Source: Arenicellales bacterium (GTDB taxonomy: Bacteria; Pseudomonadota; Gammaproteobacteria; Arenicellales; JAJDZL01). From it: DNA of 64,000 nt. The stretch is taken from the NCBI GenBank assembly GCA_951813075.1, contig OX638343.1, positions 1,110,149 to 1,174,148 of the forward strand, written 5' to 3'. This document shows positions 16,595-26,611 of this stretch, piece after piece (the stretch's first letter is position 1; each line of letters begins with the position of its first letter). The notes under the pieces are model-generated. The model worked only from the letters and a program-made list of their open reading frames with translations, did not search any database and was not told the origin of the DNA. The position numbers and the translations under genes are program-made.

Positions 16595-17410
16595 ATGACA
16601 TCAGATTTACCGTTTCTGCTGGAACCTTCTGAACTTGAAGGAATTCTCGGTCAGACTGACCTGCTCGTAATTGATATCGGTGACACCGACGCCTACGAGA
16701 AGGAAAGAATTCCGGGTTCCGTGCATGTTGATTATCTGGACATCGTATCCGGTGCAGTTCCTACCAGCGGTACACTGCCACCTGTTGAGAACTTGCAGGA
16801 TGTATTTTCCCGAATAGGATTGACACGCGACAAGCATGTCGTCGCCTACGATTCGGAAGGTAACGGACGAGCTTCGCGACTGCTTTGGACCTTGGACGTG
16901 TTGGCGCATCCACGCACCTCTTTGCTCAATGGCGGTTTTACAGCCTGGAGAAATGAGGGATACCCGGTGGAATCCTCACCACCACCGAGTATCGACCGGA
17001 GCAATTACCCGGTTCGTGTAAATGGCAAGGCACAGGCCGACAAGAGCTACATCCTCTCCAATCTCGAAAATTCGAATATTGGTTTGCTTGATGCCAGATC
17101 ACAAATGGAGTACGAAGGTTTCGACGTCAGGGCGATGCGGGGCGGACACATCCCAGGAGCCCGAAACATCAATTGGCTTGATACCATTGATACGACTCGA
17201 AACAATCGCTTCAAGTCCGCCGATGAGCTTCTGCAGATGTTGCACCAGCAAGGTATCACACCAGACAAGGAAATCATCACCTACTGCCAGACCCACCACC
17301 GGTCATCGCACAGTTACGCCATGTTGAAATCCTTGGGTTACGATCGAATCCGCGGCTACGCTGGTTCATGGTCCGAATGGGGAAATTCCACTGAAACCCC
17401 GATTGAATAA
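16595..17410 (+). CDS. Two-domain sulfurtransferase (rhodanese)
   Basis: 271 residues with two rhodanese domains. The N-terminal one (about 8-125) has VVAYDSEGNGRASR where the active cysteine would be, so it is catalytically silent. The C-terminal one (about 145-265) carries the active loop ITYCQTHHRSS with the catalytic cysteine. The CQTHHRS loop suggests a thiosulfate-type rather than mercaptopyruvate-type enzyme (CGSG loop). It moves sulfane sulfur from thiosulfate or persulfides to thiol acceptors. No signal peptide. Two strong tandem promoters precede it, so high expression is expected, which fits a sulfur-oxidising organism. Downstream gap of 93 bases to dinB. Confidence 0.9.
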   Translation: MTSDLPFLLEPSELEGILGQTDLLVIDIGDTDAYEKERIPGSVHVDYLDIVSGAVPTSGTLPPVENLQDVFSRIGLTRDKHVVAYDSEGNGRASRLLWTLDVLAHPRTSLLNGGFTAWRNEGYPVESSPPPSIDRSNYPVRVNGKAQADKSYILSNLENSNIGLLDARSQMEYEGFDVRAMRGGHIPGARNINWLDTIDTTRNNRFKSADELLQMLHQQGITPDKEIITYCQTHHRSSHSYAMLKSLGYDRIRGYAGSWSEWGNSTETPIE

Positions 17411-17503
17411 CTTGAAGCGTCATCGTCATTTCGCTGGTCTGGTGACGGCAAGCAACGAAATCTGCTGCGGGGCAACCAATAACCGGTAATCAATGACTCA
17501 AGC

Positions 17504-18670
17504 ATGATGATCATCCATGTTGACATGGATGCTTTCTATGCGTCCGTCGAACAGCGCGATCAGCCTGATCTGATGGGAAAACCGGTTGTCGTTGGCGGCA
17601 CAGCGCAACAGCGAGGCGTTGTAGCAGCAGCCAGTTATGAAGCAAGAAAATTCGGCATACACAGTGCTATGCCCTCGAGTCGGGCCACTCGACTTTGTCC
17701 GGATGTCATATTCATTCCGATGCGAATGAACTATTACAGAGAAATTTCCGACCAAATACATGAAATTTTACTTCGCTATACGCCACTGGTCGAACCCCTA
17801 TCTTTGGATGAGGCGTTCTTGGAAGTAACAGACAGCACTAGACTGTTTGGCGGTTCTGCCAATATTGGAAAGCGGATCAAGAATGATATTCTTGCGGAAC
17901 TGGGGTTGACCGCCTCAATTGGAATTGCGTCAAACAAATTTTTAGCGAAGATTGCAAGCGATCTCGAAAAACCTGACGGATTTGTTCAGATACCTGAGCC
18001 ATATCAGGAATTTCTTGACACATTGCCGGTAACCCGTCTTTGGGGGGTCGGCAATGTTGCATCGAAAAAACTTACCAAAATCGGAATCCATACCATTGCG
18101 GATTTTCGATTGACTGACGAAAAAGTTCTCGAAAAAACGCTTGGACATCGGGCGCAACAACTACTCCGGCTCGCTAACGGGGTAGATGACAGAAAAGTCA
18201 TACCTGAAATTGAAGCTAAGTCCATTTCAAGAGAAACAACCTTCGTTACCGATATCCAGGACTTTAGAACATTGGAATCCTCACTGATGCATTTGACTGA
18301 GGATGTCGCCGCTCGCCTCCGGCGCAAGGGCATGTTTACCCGCACTGTGGGAATCAAATTGAGATTCGCTAACTTCCGCACAATCACCCGTGAAAAGACC
18401 CACGCAGAATCAACCAACATCACGCAGCCAATTTGGAAGTCTGCGCAAAACCTGCTTCATAACGCAATCGGCGGCACGAAATTTAGAGTTCGTCTAATTG
18501 GTGTTCATCTGCAGTCCCTCGTTTCCGAGCATGAACACAATAATTCGCTTTTCAACCGTACTGAGCTGAATCAGCAAAGCCAAGTGGACTCGGTTGTCGA
18601 TTCCATCAACGAGCGATTTGGCAAATCGACCGTACATCGAGGAATTGCAAGCGACCCCTCAAAAAATTAG
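17504..18670 (+). CDS. dinB: DNA polymerase IV
   Basis: 388 residues, a Y-family translesion polymerase. IIHVDMDAFYASVEQRD gives the first metal aspartate and steric-gate Phe-Tyr region; LSLDEAFLEVT supplies the second acidic pair; a helix-hairpin-helix thumb (WGVGNVASKKLTKIGI) and the C-terminal little finger (from about 235) follow. It extends mismatched or damaged primers during stress. Two adjacent ATGs at the start leave a one-codon uncertainty. I see no LexA box upstream. A beta-clamp motif at the C-terminus is not obvious. Confidence 0.95.
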   Translation: MMIIHVDMDAFYASVEQRDQPDLMGKPVVVGGTAQQRGVVAAASYEARKFGIHSAMPSSRATRLCPDVIFIPMRMNYYREISDQIHEILLRYTPLVEPLSLDEAFLEVTDSTRLFGGSANIGKRIKNDILAELGLTASIGIASNKFLAKIASDLEKPDGFVQIPEPYQEFLDTLPVTRLWGVGNVASKKLTKIGIHTIADFRLTDEKVLEKTLGHRAQQLLRLANGVDDRKVIPEIEAKSISRETTFVTDIQDFRTLESSLMHLTEDVAARLRRKGMFTRTVGIKLRFANFRTITREKTHAESTNITQPIWKSAQNLLHNAIGGTKFRVRLIGVHLQSLVSEHEHNNSLFNRTELNQQSQVDSVVDSINERFGKSTVHRGIASDPSKN

Positions 18671-18912
18671 AATCGAAACACAAGGTAACGAAACCAAATT
18701 CAACCAGAACTGACGCCGGGTTGAAGTTCGGTTTCAGGGTGGATGAGACGAGGCAATTGGATAAAATCGAAAAATAATTTTGCAGTGCAACGAAATTTTC
18801 ACTATAAAGAAAATTGAAGAGTCAGCACTCTCACACTTCGCATACTAAAACTCTAGATTTCAACCAGTATCGGGTTGCCGTTGAAGTCGCTTATTCAATC
18901 AATTCTATTGCG

Positions 18913-20913
18913 ATGAATACCAAGCCAACAACCACGAATAATTCCGATTTTCCGGAAGAACTCGCGATCGAATCGGGCACGACCGTTAGTGGTCTAATCT
19001 CGGCCTCATCATCGGAAGACAATTCTCCAATTGACAATGTTCATTTAGAAGATCATAACGCTTCCTTGGACAATACCGCTCAAGACACTCTATCGTCGTC
19101 CGTTATCGACGCAGCAGTTGACACTTCATCGGATGCTTCTGAAAAACAAATCGATGGCGAGCCGGATTCCGTGCAATCAGATTCGCCAGACAAATCTGAA
19201 GAATCTTCAGATGCAGAAGTGCAAATAATCGTTCAATCAGAGATAAATACAGAAAAAGAGGATAAACCTAACACAACTGACGCAGAAGATCTCGTAGTTC
19301 AAACCGAAAAGTTATACGAAGCTCTGAAAATGGCACTGGAAGACGGGCAACTAAGGGAATGTATTTCGCTATACGAGAAAGCTCAGGCAAAAATAAAGCG
19401 TTTGGCCAACTTGAATTACGATTCAAAAAGACTCAATAAAATTAATAAACGAATCAACAGCATTCACGCACAAGTACGAGAACTGAAAGATTGGCGACAC
19501 TGGGGCATACAGCAGTCGCGACTGGACTTCATCACCAAGTTGGAAAAACTCGCTGACTACGAGGGCAACCCCCTGCAACTGTACAGCCAACTCAAGGATT
19601 TGCGGGAAACATGGAATAGTTGGATTAAAGCCGGTGATTTTCCAAACCGCGCAATGCGGGAGAGATTTTCCAACGCTTATGAAGAAGCGTTCAAACCCTG
19701 CAAGGCTTACTTCAAGCAGCAGAAAAAACAACGCAAAGCCAACAAGAAATTACGAAAGCAGATTTGCCGACAGCTTGATGAATTCTTTGAAGAGACAGAC
19801 TGGAGCCAGCCCGATTGGTCAGCGGTTACCGCAACTATACGCAGTGCGCGAAAACAGTGGAAAAATGCTGTTCCGCTGAATAAGAAAGACTGGAACTTAA
19901 CCAATGCGAAACTGGACGAAATCATTGGAAAATTTGATTCACATCTTGAACGTGAAAGACAAAGAGGCGTCTCGTTCCGACTTCAACTAATCGAAATAGC
20001 TGAATCACTCGATTCGGAACCTGTCAAGGTTGCTACGGAAAAAGTAAAGCAACTCCAGCAGGACTGGAAAACTGTCAATGTTCGGGACAAGAAGAAAAAG
20101 GAAAAAGAGCTTTGGGATAAATTTCACATCGCATGTGACCGACAATTTCAGCGGCGGACCGAAATTCGAAAATCATTCGAGGGAAAACAGCGGGAATCAA
20201 CGCAAACAAAAAAGGCGCTACTCGGCGAAATTCGCAGAATTAACAAACTTCCGATTGATCAGATCAAGAGTCATGCTTCAGAGCTGTCAACTATTCAAGA
20301 TAAATGGGCTGGAGCAAGCGCAACCGGCGGAAAGTCGCGCAGTTCGTTGGATAATGAATTCAAACGCGAGGTTGCAAAATTTCGACAAACCATACGTAAA
20401 CTAAACAAGATTGAAATTGAAGCGGCACTTGCAGTGTTGGAATCCAAAGCGAAATTGTGTGATGAAATCGAATTGCATGCGGTCCGAGGGACAAATAAGG
20501 CGGACGTGCACTCGTATCGCAGCCGGTGGGCTAGTATCGAGGACCAGTGTGGCGAGTTTGAAGAGGCGATTCGAAATCGGTTTGAATCAGCCTGTGCCAT
20601 GTTTGATGACAGCGACACCAGCAGTTCCAATCAATGGCAACAAAACCTCCAGGACAAACAGGACATTTGTTTGAAACTTGAAATTCTCTCAAAAATCGAC
20701 TCACCACCTGAGTTCGCTCAAGATCGTATGCAAACTAACATTGCGCGATTGAAATCCGCAATGGTCGATCATAGCGCAACCGCTGACCCTGAAATCGAAA
20801 CTCGAGACCTATTGGTCAACTACTGGTTGACTGGCGCTGTTCCGGAGCAGGCGCACGAATCACTCAACAAACGATTCAATCGAATTCGCGAGGAACTGTC
20901 GAAAAGTTCCTGA
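18913..20913 (+). CDS. DUF349 repeat protein
   Basis: 666 residues from ATG 18913. The first 120 are acidic and serine/aspartate-rich, low-complexity. From about 125 on the protein is helical and lysine/glutamate-rich with at least three DUF349 repeats, marked by WNSWIKAGDFPNRAMRERF, RKQWKNAVPLNKKDW and QQDWKTVNVRDKKKKEKELW. DUF349 proteins are cytosolic and of uncertain function. The frame is open from a TTG at 18814, which would add 33 residues; neither start has a clear ribosome site, and I prefer the ATG. Fumarase follows 38 bases downstream. Base composition is rather AT-rich compared with the neighbours. Confidence 0.75.
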   Translation: MNTKPTTTNNSDFPEELAIESGTTVSGLISASSSEDNSPIDNVHLEDHNASLDNTAQDTLSSSVIDAAVDTSSDASEKQIDGEPDSVQSDSPDKSEESSDAEVQIIVQSEINTEKEDKPNTTDAEDLVVQTEKLYEALKMALEDGQLRECISLYEKAQAKIKRLANLNYDSKRLNKINKRINSIHAQVRELKDWRHWGIQQSRLDFITKLEKLADYEGNPLQLYSQLKDLRETWNSWIKAGDFPNRAMRERFSNAYEEAFKPCKAYFKQQKKQRKANKKLRKQICRQLDEFFEETDWSQPDWSAVTATIRSARKQWKNAVPLNKKDWNLTNAKLDEIIGKFDSHLERERQRGVSFRLQLIEIAESLDSEPVKVATEKVKQLQQDWKTVNVRDKKKKEKELWDKFHIACDRQFQRRTEIRKSFEGKQRESTQTKKALLGEIRRINKLPIDQIKSHASELSTIQDKWAGASATGGKSRSSLDNEFKREVAKFRQTIRKLNKIEIEAALAVLESKAKLCDEIELHAVRGTNKADVHSYRSRWASIEDQCGEFEEAIRNRFESACAMFDDSDTSSSNQWQQNLQDKQDICLKLEILSKIDSPPEFAQDRMQTNIARLKSAMVDHSATADPEIETRDLLVNYWLTGAVPEQAHESLNKRFNRIREELSKSS

Positions 20914-20951
20914 TACTGTGATATGAATCCACTCAGTATTCTGATATTGCT

Positions 20952-22472
20952 ATGAGCACGATCTCACCGGACCACCTGATTCAGAGCGTCGCTGACGGTC
21001 TGCAGTTCATCTCCTATTACCACTCTCAGGATTTCATTGAGGCGATGGTCGGGGCGTATGAGCGTGAACAGTCGCCGGCAGCAAAGGATGCCATTGCCCA
21101 AATCCTGATCAACTCGAAAATGGCTGCTGAAGGACACAGGCCAATCTGTCAGGATACCGGCATTGTGGTAGTATTCGCAAAAATCGGCATGGGTGTTCGC
21201 TGGAGTACAAATCGCTCGTTACAGGATATGATCGACGAGGGCGTGCGTCGCGCTTATCTCAATCCCGAAAATCCTTTACGAGCTTCCGTTGTCAGCCCTC
21301 CTTGGGGCGCGCGTAAAAATACCCGGGACAACACACCCGCTGTCGTCCACACCGAGATGGTAGAAGGTGACAAGGTCGATATCACTCTAGCAGCCAAGGG
21401 TGGTGGCTCCGAAAACAAAGCAAAACTTACAATATTGAATCCCGGTCAGAATCTTGTCGACTGGATTTTGAAAACCATGCCCGAACTTGGAGCTGGCTGG
21501 TGTCCGCCAGGTATCCTCGGAGTCGGAATTGGTGGCTCTCCAGAGAAATCCGTGGTTTTGGCGAAAGAATCACTGATGGATCCCATCGACATTCAGGAAG
21601 TCATGCAACGCGGAGCGAAAACGCCAACAGAGCAACTGCGCTTGAGACTATACGAGGAGATCAATAAACTCGGCATTGGTGCTCAGGGGCTTGGCGGCGT
21701 CACCACCGTTCTTGATGTGAAAGTCAAGGAGTTCCCGACCCATGCGGCTTCACTACCGGTCAGCATCATTCCGAATTGCGCAGCCACCCGGCATGTTCAT
21801 TTCACTCTGGATGGTACCGGTCCCGCACAATACAGTCAGCCACCCATGGATATTTGGCCCGAGATAGTACAGGATCATTCGAATTCCCGTAGAGTTAATC
21901 TCGACACATTGAGCAAAGATGAGACCCGCAAGTGGAAGATTGGCGAATCTTTACTCATTTCTGGAAAAATCCTAACCGGTAGGGATGCGGCGCACAAACG
22001 AATGGTCGAAATTTTTGACCGCGGAGAGAAGTTACCGGAAGGCGTGGATCTTGAAAATCGATTCATCTACTACGTTGGACCTGTCGACGCTGTAGGTGAT
22101 GAAGCTGTTGGTCCTGCTGGCCCGACTACCGCCACTCGCATGGATATGTACACCGACCGCGTGATCAAGGAAACCGGATTGCTGGGAATGATTGGCAAGG
22201 CAGAACGCGGTCCTGAAGGAATACGGGCGATAAAACGCCACAGTGCAGTCTATCTGATTGCGGTAGGTGGCGCGGCATTCCTGGTTTCAAAAGCTATCCG
22301 TTCTGCCCGTGTAATTGCTTTCGAAGATCTCGGTATGGAAGCAATTTATGAATTTGATGTGATCGACATGCCAGTTACTGTCGCTGTCGACAGTGAAGGA
22401 AATTCTGTTCACAGCGTTGGACCTCAAAAATGGCGCAAGATCATATCTGAGTTGCCTGTTGCTGTTGCCTGA
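20952..22472 (+). CDS. fumA: Fumarate hydratase class I
   Basis: 506 residues, the single-chain iron-sulfur fumarase of the TCA cycle, converting fumarate to malate. Cluster cysteines are visible at PICQDTG and in IPNCAATRH; GWCPPGILGVGIGGSPEKS and NTPAVVHTEM are family blocks; the C-terminal beta domain begins near KIGESLLISGKILTGRDAAH. Length matches the roughly 505-residue pseudomonad type. The 4Fe-4S cluster makes it oxygen-sensitive. It follows the DUF349 gene by 38 bases and is convergent with rnd. Confidence 0.95.
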   Translation: MSTISPDHLIQSVADGLQFISYYHSQDFIEAMVGAYEREQSPAAKDAIAQILINSKMAAEGHRPICQDTGIVVVFAKIGMGVRWSTNRSLQDMIDEGVRRAYLNPENPLRASVVSPPWGARKNTRDNTPAVVHTEMVEGDKVDITLAAKGGGSENKAKLTILNPGQNLVDWILKTMPELGAGWCPPGILGVGIGGSPEKSVVLAKESLMDPIDIQEVMQRGAKTPTEQLRLRLYEEINKLGIGAQGLGGVTTVLDVKVKEFPTHAASLPVSIIPNCAATRHVHFTLDGTGPAQYSQPPMDIWPEIVQDHSNSRRVNLDTLSKDETRKWKIGESLLISGKILTGRDAAHKRMVEIFDRGEKLPEGVDLENRFIYYVGPVDAVGDEAVGPAGPTTATRMDMYTDRVIKETGLLGMIGKAERGPEGIRAIKRHSAVYLIAVGGAAFLVSKAIRSARVIAFEDLGMEAIYEFDVIDMPVTVAVDSEGNSVHSVGPQKWRKIISELPVAVA

Positions 22473-22486
22473 CTAATATTCTCCCC

Positions 22487-23593
22487 TCACGCATTTTCCT
22501 GACGTGGTAGCAGATCTACAATTGCGTTGGCAAAAATTTCTTTACGCCATCCTTTGAATGCCCGACCGTTCCGCTTGCCGCGAACTATAGCCCGAGCCTC
22601 TTTGCTTGTGCAGATTAGACTTGATGGCAGACGGTGCTCGTCTGCCAAATTTTGTGCAATCTGCATGATCACTCTGAATAAATTCTTCTCGTCATGCGTA
22701 AGACCAGTTTGGGAATTCCATATCGGTTCCGATTCAGGATCAGGCAACGAATGCAAAATCTTCAATATCTCTTTCAACCATTTTGATGATTTCCGTTTTT
22801 TCAAACCGATGACTTTGGATGCCTGAACCTCACTCTTCGGTCGTAGACGAACTACATTCAAAATATTCGCATCTGAAATAACCCATTGTTTCGGCAAATC
22901 TAATTTTCGAGCTCGATCTTCTCTCCATAGCAACAAATCGCGTACTCGACACTGGTCAGCAATGGTTAGTTCCGCGGCTCGATGGAATGATCGATAGATA
23001 TCAAAATCTGTCACCTCTTTGCGATAACTCATCAGCAATCGTCCGCACTCTTCTTCCAACCAGGGAGTGCGCGACAACTTGTCTAACTTTGAATTCAAAA
23101 TTTGCCCTACAGGGATCAGAAAACGAACGTCATCCAGTGCGTACTGAATCTGTTTTTGAGACAGAGGGCGGTTCGTCCAATTTGATCTGGTCATGTCCTT
23201 ACTCAATTCGATTCCGATTGATTCGCGAACAACATCCTTGTAGGAAACATTTTCGTAACCGCACAACGAGGCAGCAATCTGCGTATCGAATATTCGATAT
23301 GGAATCGCGTTTATGTCACGAAACACTTCGAGATCCTGCGATGCTGAATGCATCACGATAGCTTTGGAAGTAGAACTTAACAGTTTCACAAGTGCCGATA
23401 TATCGAGACAGCGAGGCACATCAATGCAGAACGCAATATTCTTGGTCGCCAGTTGCACCAATTCCAGATGTGGTCTGTACGTCCTGACTCTCGTGAATTC
23501 CGTATCAACGGCAATCTCGGATTCAGAAGCGACTCTCTCACATAACTGCTGAAGAATCCGACTGTCTTCGATAGGTTTTTCGATTAATTCCAT
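22487..23593 (-). CDS. rnd: Ribonuclease D
   Basis: 368 residues from ATG 23593. The DEDDy exonuclease motifs are all present: VDTEFTR (ExoI), HSASQDLEVFR (ExoII) and YALDDVRFL (ExoIII), followed by an HRDC-like helical domain in the second half (LLLWREDRARKLDLPKQWV). It trims 3' ends of tRNA precursors and other structured RNAs. A TTG two codons upstream is possible, but the ATG is preferred; no clear ribosome site for either. Convergent with fumarase, 14 bases between stops. Confidence 0.92.
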   Translation of the reverse strand: MELIEKPIEDSRILQQLCERVASESEIAVDTEFTRVRTYRPHLELVQLATKNIAFCIDVPRCLDISALVKLLSSTSKAIVMHSASQDLEVFRDINAIPYRIFDTQIAASLCGYENVSYKDVVRESIGIELSKDMTRSNWTNRPLSQKQIQYALDDVRFLIPVGQILNSKLDKLSRTPWLEEECGRLLMSYRKEVTDFDIYRSFHRAAELTIADQCRVRDLLLWREDRARKLDLPKQWVISDANILNVVRLRPKSEVQASKVIGLKKRKSSKWLKEILKILHSLPDPESEPIWNSQTGLTHDEKNLFRVIMQIAQNLADEHRLPSSLICTSKEARAIVRGKRNGRAFKGWRKEIFANAIVDLLPRQENA

Positions 23594-23854
23594 GGCCAAT
23601 AGGATTACTTGCTGTCTGATGTCAATTATTCTGTTAGCGTATTAAACAGTATCAGAAACGAGTTGACGATCAACTTTTCTGAGGTCTGGAAAGTTCTTCT
23701 TGGTGTTCATCGCATATAATTGACGGTTACTGTCGCGATGAAATGACAGAATCAATTTCCAGGATTCAGCGTAACCTATCTAGATTCCTGGTTTCGTTGA
23801 CGCACCTACTGTGTTCCACATACATGTTCATGGACATTCCGAAACGGTTTGACG

Positions 23855-24397
23855 ATGTCATCGTTGAATAATTCCATTCTCATTATCTCGAAAATGCTTG
23901 TATTTTCCGAGAAGCCGCAGAATCTTCCTGCATCGTACGGCCTTGTTGTTTTCTATGCCATCGCTCTTCTGCTAGCGACTTCTTTATTGGGTACACTTGG
24001 ACAACACTACGAAATATTCAGAGTCGCAGCCGTACAAATTGCCATATTTGCAGCGACTGTCTGGGTGATCCTTCGCCTCTCGGGGCGAGCCGGGCGGTGG
24101 AAACAGACAATCACGGCTCTATTTGGAACAGCTTGCTTGATTCGCGCGTTATCGCATTTTCCAATCGCATTTGTGTGGTCAAATGTAAGGACCAGCCCTG
24201 ATGGGCCTTTATGGGTCGCAATGACAGTCTTTTCTTTTGGACTCTGGACCCTTGCGGTTTCCGTACTAATCTTCAAAGATTCATTGGAAGTATCAGGAAT
24301 TAAAGCGTTCGCCATAAGTTGCGGAATCGCATTACTCACTTCGATCATAATCATTTCTATCTTCGGAATTGAAGCACCTCAGGTTGGAACGCGATGA
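23855..24397 (+). CDS. Small integral membrane protein of unknown function
   Basis: About 180 residues with five hydrophobic segments (near 31-46, 51-69, 82-100, 115-132 and 142-160) joined by short loops. No signal peptide and no recognised family; the overall look recalls Yip1-like four-to-five-helix proteins. The stop overlaps the start of mpl (ATGA), so the pair is translationally coupled, which suggests an envelope role. Start uncertain between TTG 23849 and ATG 23855; no ribosome site seen for either. Confidence 0.7.
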   Translation: MSSLNNSILIISKMLVFSEKPQNLPASYGLVVFYAIALLLATSLLGTLGQHYEIFRVAAVQIAIFAATVWVILRLSGRAGRWKQTITALFGTACLIRALSHFPIAFVWSNVRTSPDGPLWVAMTVFSFGLWTLAVSVLIFKDSLEVSGIKAFAISCGIALLTSIIIISIFGIEAPQVGTR

Positions 24398-25752
24398 CAC
24401 ATCTGCACATCATAGGTATTTGCGGAACCTTCATGGGTAATCTTGCGCTCCTTGCTCGAGAGTTAGGCTACAGGGTGTCCGGATCGGACCTGAATGCTTA
24501 TCCCCCGATGAGCGAACTATTGTCAAAGCAGAATATTGAAGTCGCTACAGGTTATCATCCCGACAACCTGAAAGATCGCCCAGATATTGTGGTGGTCGGT
24601 AACACTATCAGTCGGTCGAACCCTGAAGTTGACAGAATGCTGAACCTCGGTATCGAATACATTTCAGGTCCACAATGGCTTTACGAAAACATACTCCGCA
24701 ACAAGAAGATCATTGTCATTGCCGGTACTCATGGCAAGACAACAACAACTAGCATGGTTGCATGGATGTTGGAATATGCTGGATTCAATCCAGGTTATCT
24801 GATCGGTGGTGTGTCCCGTAATCTTGATGCAGCCGCAAAAATTGGCGAAGGCGATTGGTTTGTCGTTGAAGGAGACGAGTACGACACCGCATACTTTGAC
24901 AAACGTTCAAAATTCAATCACTACCGCCCTAACCACGCGGTTCTCCTGAATCTCGAATTTGACCACGCAGATATCTTCAACTCGATTGAAGACATCGGGC
25001 AACAGTTCCAAAACTTCATTCAATTGCTGCCATCCTCAGGCAGCCTTATTGCAAATCTTGATGAAGACTACCTGCAGCATACTGTTGCCGATAGTGCTGT
25101 ATCGCCTGTGGTTCAATTCAGCATTTCCGGTAATCGAGATGCGGACTGGTACGCAGATTCACAGACAGATGACTACCGAAATCTGATGATTCATTCGAGA
25201 CTGCACGGAACCGTTGAACTGAGCTGGAATGTTCCGGGCAGACATAACGCTGCGAACGCTTTAGCAGCGATCGCCACTGTCTGCGGAGTCGGAGTCGGTG
25301 TGAACGTCGCAATCGATGCGCTCAAGAAATTTAAACCGGTCAAGCGTCGACTGGAATTTCTCGGCAACTTCGACGGGGTTCAGATATTCGATGATTTTGC
25401 TCATCACCCCACGGCAATTCGCGCAAGTATTGATGCCATTTCAAACTCAACTTCGCCGAAGCGATTGATCGCAGTATTTGAACCCCGATCAAATTCGATG
25501 CGCATAGGCATTCACGGTGAAAAACTTTTTGAAGCATTTGAACTTGCCGATAAAGTATTTATGTATCGCCCACCAAATGTAAATTGGGAGATCAGTGAAT
25601 CTGCAAAAAATTTTGTTGTTCACAACTCGGTCAATACGTTACTTGACAACCTGGTACAAGAAGTACGAAAGGGTGATTCAGTCTTAATCATGAGTAATGG
25701 CGGATTCGATAATCTTCAGAAACGACTAGTTGCTGCCTTGGACAATAATTAA
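24394..25752 (+). CDS. mpl: UDP-N-acetylmuramate:L-alanyl-gamma-D-glutamyl-meso-diaminopimelate ligase
   Basis: 452 residues, the murein recycling ligase that joins recovered tripeptide to UDP-MurNAc. Mur-ligase features: N-terminal IIGICGTFMGNLALLARELG nucleotide fold, ATP loop AGTHGKTTTTSM, FVVEGDEYDTAYFDKRSKF (carbamylated-lysine region and the Mpl hallmark), and NVPGRHNAANALAAI in the C-terminal half. The opening ICGTFMG rather than GxGG separates Mpl from MurC. Coupled to the membrane protein gene by a 4-base overlap. Acts in the cytoplasm. Confidence 0.95.
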   Translation: MTHLHIIGICGTFMGNLALLARELGYRVSGSDLNAYPPMSELLSKQNIEVATGYHPDNLKDRPDIVVVGNTISRSNPEVDRMLNLGIEYISGPQWLYENILRNKKIIVIAGTHGKTTTTSMVAWMLEYAGFNPGYLIGGVSRNLDAAAKIGEGDWFVVEGDEYDTAYFDKRSKFNHYRPNHAVLLNLEFDHADIFNSIEDIGQQFQNFIQLLPSSGSLIANLDEDYLQHTVADSAVSPVVQFSISGNRDADWYADSQTDDYRNLMIHSRLHGTVELSWNVPGRHNAANALAAIATVCGVGVGVNVAIDALKKFKPVKRRLEFLGNFDGVQIFDDFAHHPTAIRASIDAISNSTSPKRLIAVFEPRSNSMRIGIHGEKLFEAFELADKVFMYRPPNVNWEISESAKNFVVHNSVNTLLDNLVQEVRKGDSVLIMSNGGFDNLQKRLVAALDNN

Positions 25753-25925
25753 TCGTTTCTTAATTGAATCATGCAAGCAATTTCAGAAAATTTTTGAACT
25801 GTTTGCCTACAAATTTGTGATGTAGTGTCGGTACACAAGCGAAGATTTCTATAGCAACTTAATAACAGGCAGTTCTAACCTTTGAAGTACGAACTTTGCA
25901 TTTTTAAAATCAGGAAACAATAGTC

Positions 25926-26579
25926 ATGAAACACCAACGAATTCGTAAAATTCTCCCGAGCATCGCCCTCTATGGGCTTGTGATGTTGATCATCGCAACG
26001 CCATTGCAAGCTCAGAACTACATAGAGGGAGAAGATTTTGTAACTATAGCCGCCGACGCGAAAATCAGATCTGATGGACGAGTCGATGTCATGGAATTTT
26101 TCTGGTTCGGCTGCCCTTCCTGTTTCCGATTCGAACCAGTTCTACTTCAATGGAACATTCCAAAAGAAGTCAATTTTTCCAATGTTCCAGCCGCAATGGT
26201 TGACAGCTGGGTGTTCCACGCCCATGCGTATTATGCGATGGACCTGCTAAAGCTGAAAGATCCATTGATGCAGAAATTCTATGATGAAATTCATGTCAAG
26301 CGAAGAAGGATCAACAATGCCGATTCATTTGGACAGTGGGCGAGCGAACAGGAAGGAGTAGATGCAGCAAAATTGATTCAGGCTCTTCATTCTTTCGCGA
26401 CCAAATCCAAGGTAGCGCAAGCTGAAGCGTTAGCAAATAAATATGGAGTTAGTTCTGTTCCCACTTTAGTCGTAGGACATAAATACAGAACATCACCGGC
26501 TATGGCGGGGTCGGATCTACGAGTCCTTGAAATCGTGGAATATCTGGTCCAGCGTATCCTGGCGGAAGAAAGTTCATAG
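25926..26579 (+). CDS. dsbA: Thiol:disulfide interchange protein DsbA (CPSC variant)
   Basis: 217 residues with a signal peptide ending TPLQA and the DsbA arrangement of thioredoxin fold with inserted helical domain. The active site sits in FFWFGCPSCFRFE (C63, C66); the cis-proline loop is SSVPTLVVG. The dipeptide between the cysteines is Pro-Ser instead of the usual Pro-His, which should alter redox potential and the pKa of the first cysteine. It oxidises thiols of exported proteins. AGGAAAC precedes ATG 25926. A 173-base upstream gap must hold its promoter. Convergent with the RidA gene. Confidence 0.9.
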   Translation: MKHQRIRKILPSIALYGLVMLIIATPLQAQNYIEGEDFVTIAADAKIRSDGRVDVMEFFWFGCPSCFRFEPVLLQWNIPKEVNFSNVPAAMVDSWVFHAHAYYAMDLLKLKDPLMQKFYDEIHVKRRRINNADSFGQWASEQEGVDAAKLIQALHSFATKSKVAQAEALANKYGVSSVPTLVVGHKYRTSPAMAGSDLRVLEIVEYLVQRILAEESS

Positions 26580-26611
26580 GAATTTATCGAGTATCGATAG
26601 ATTACACGCAC

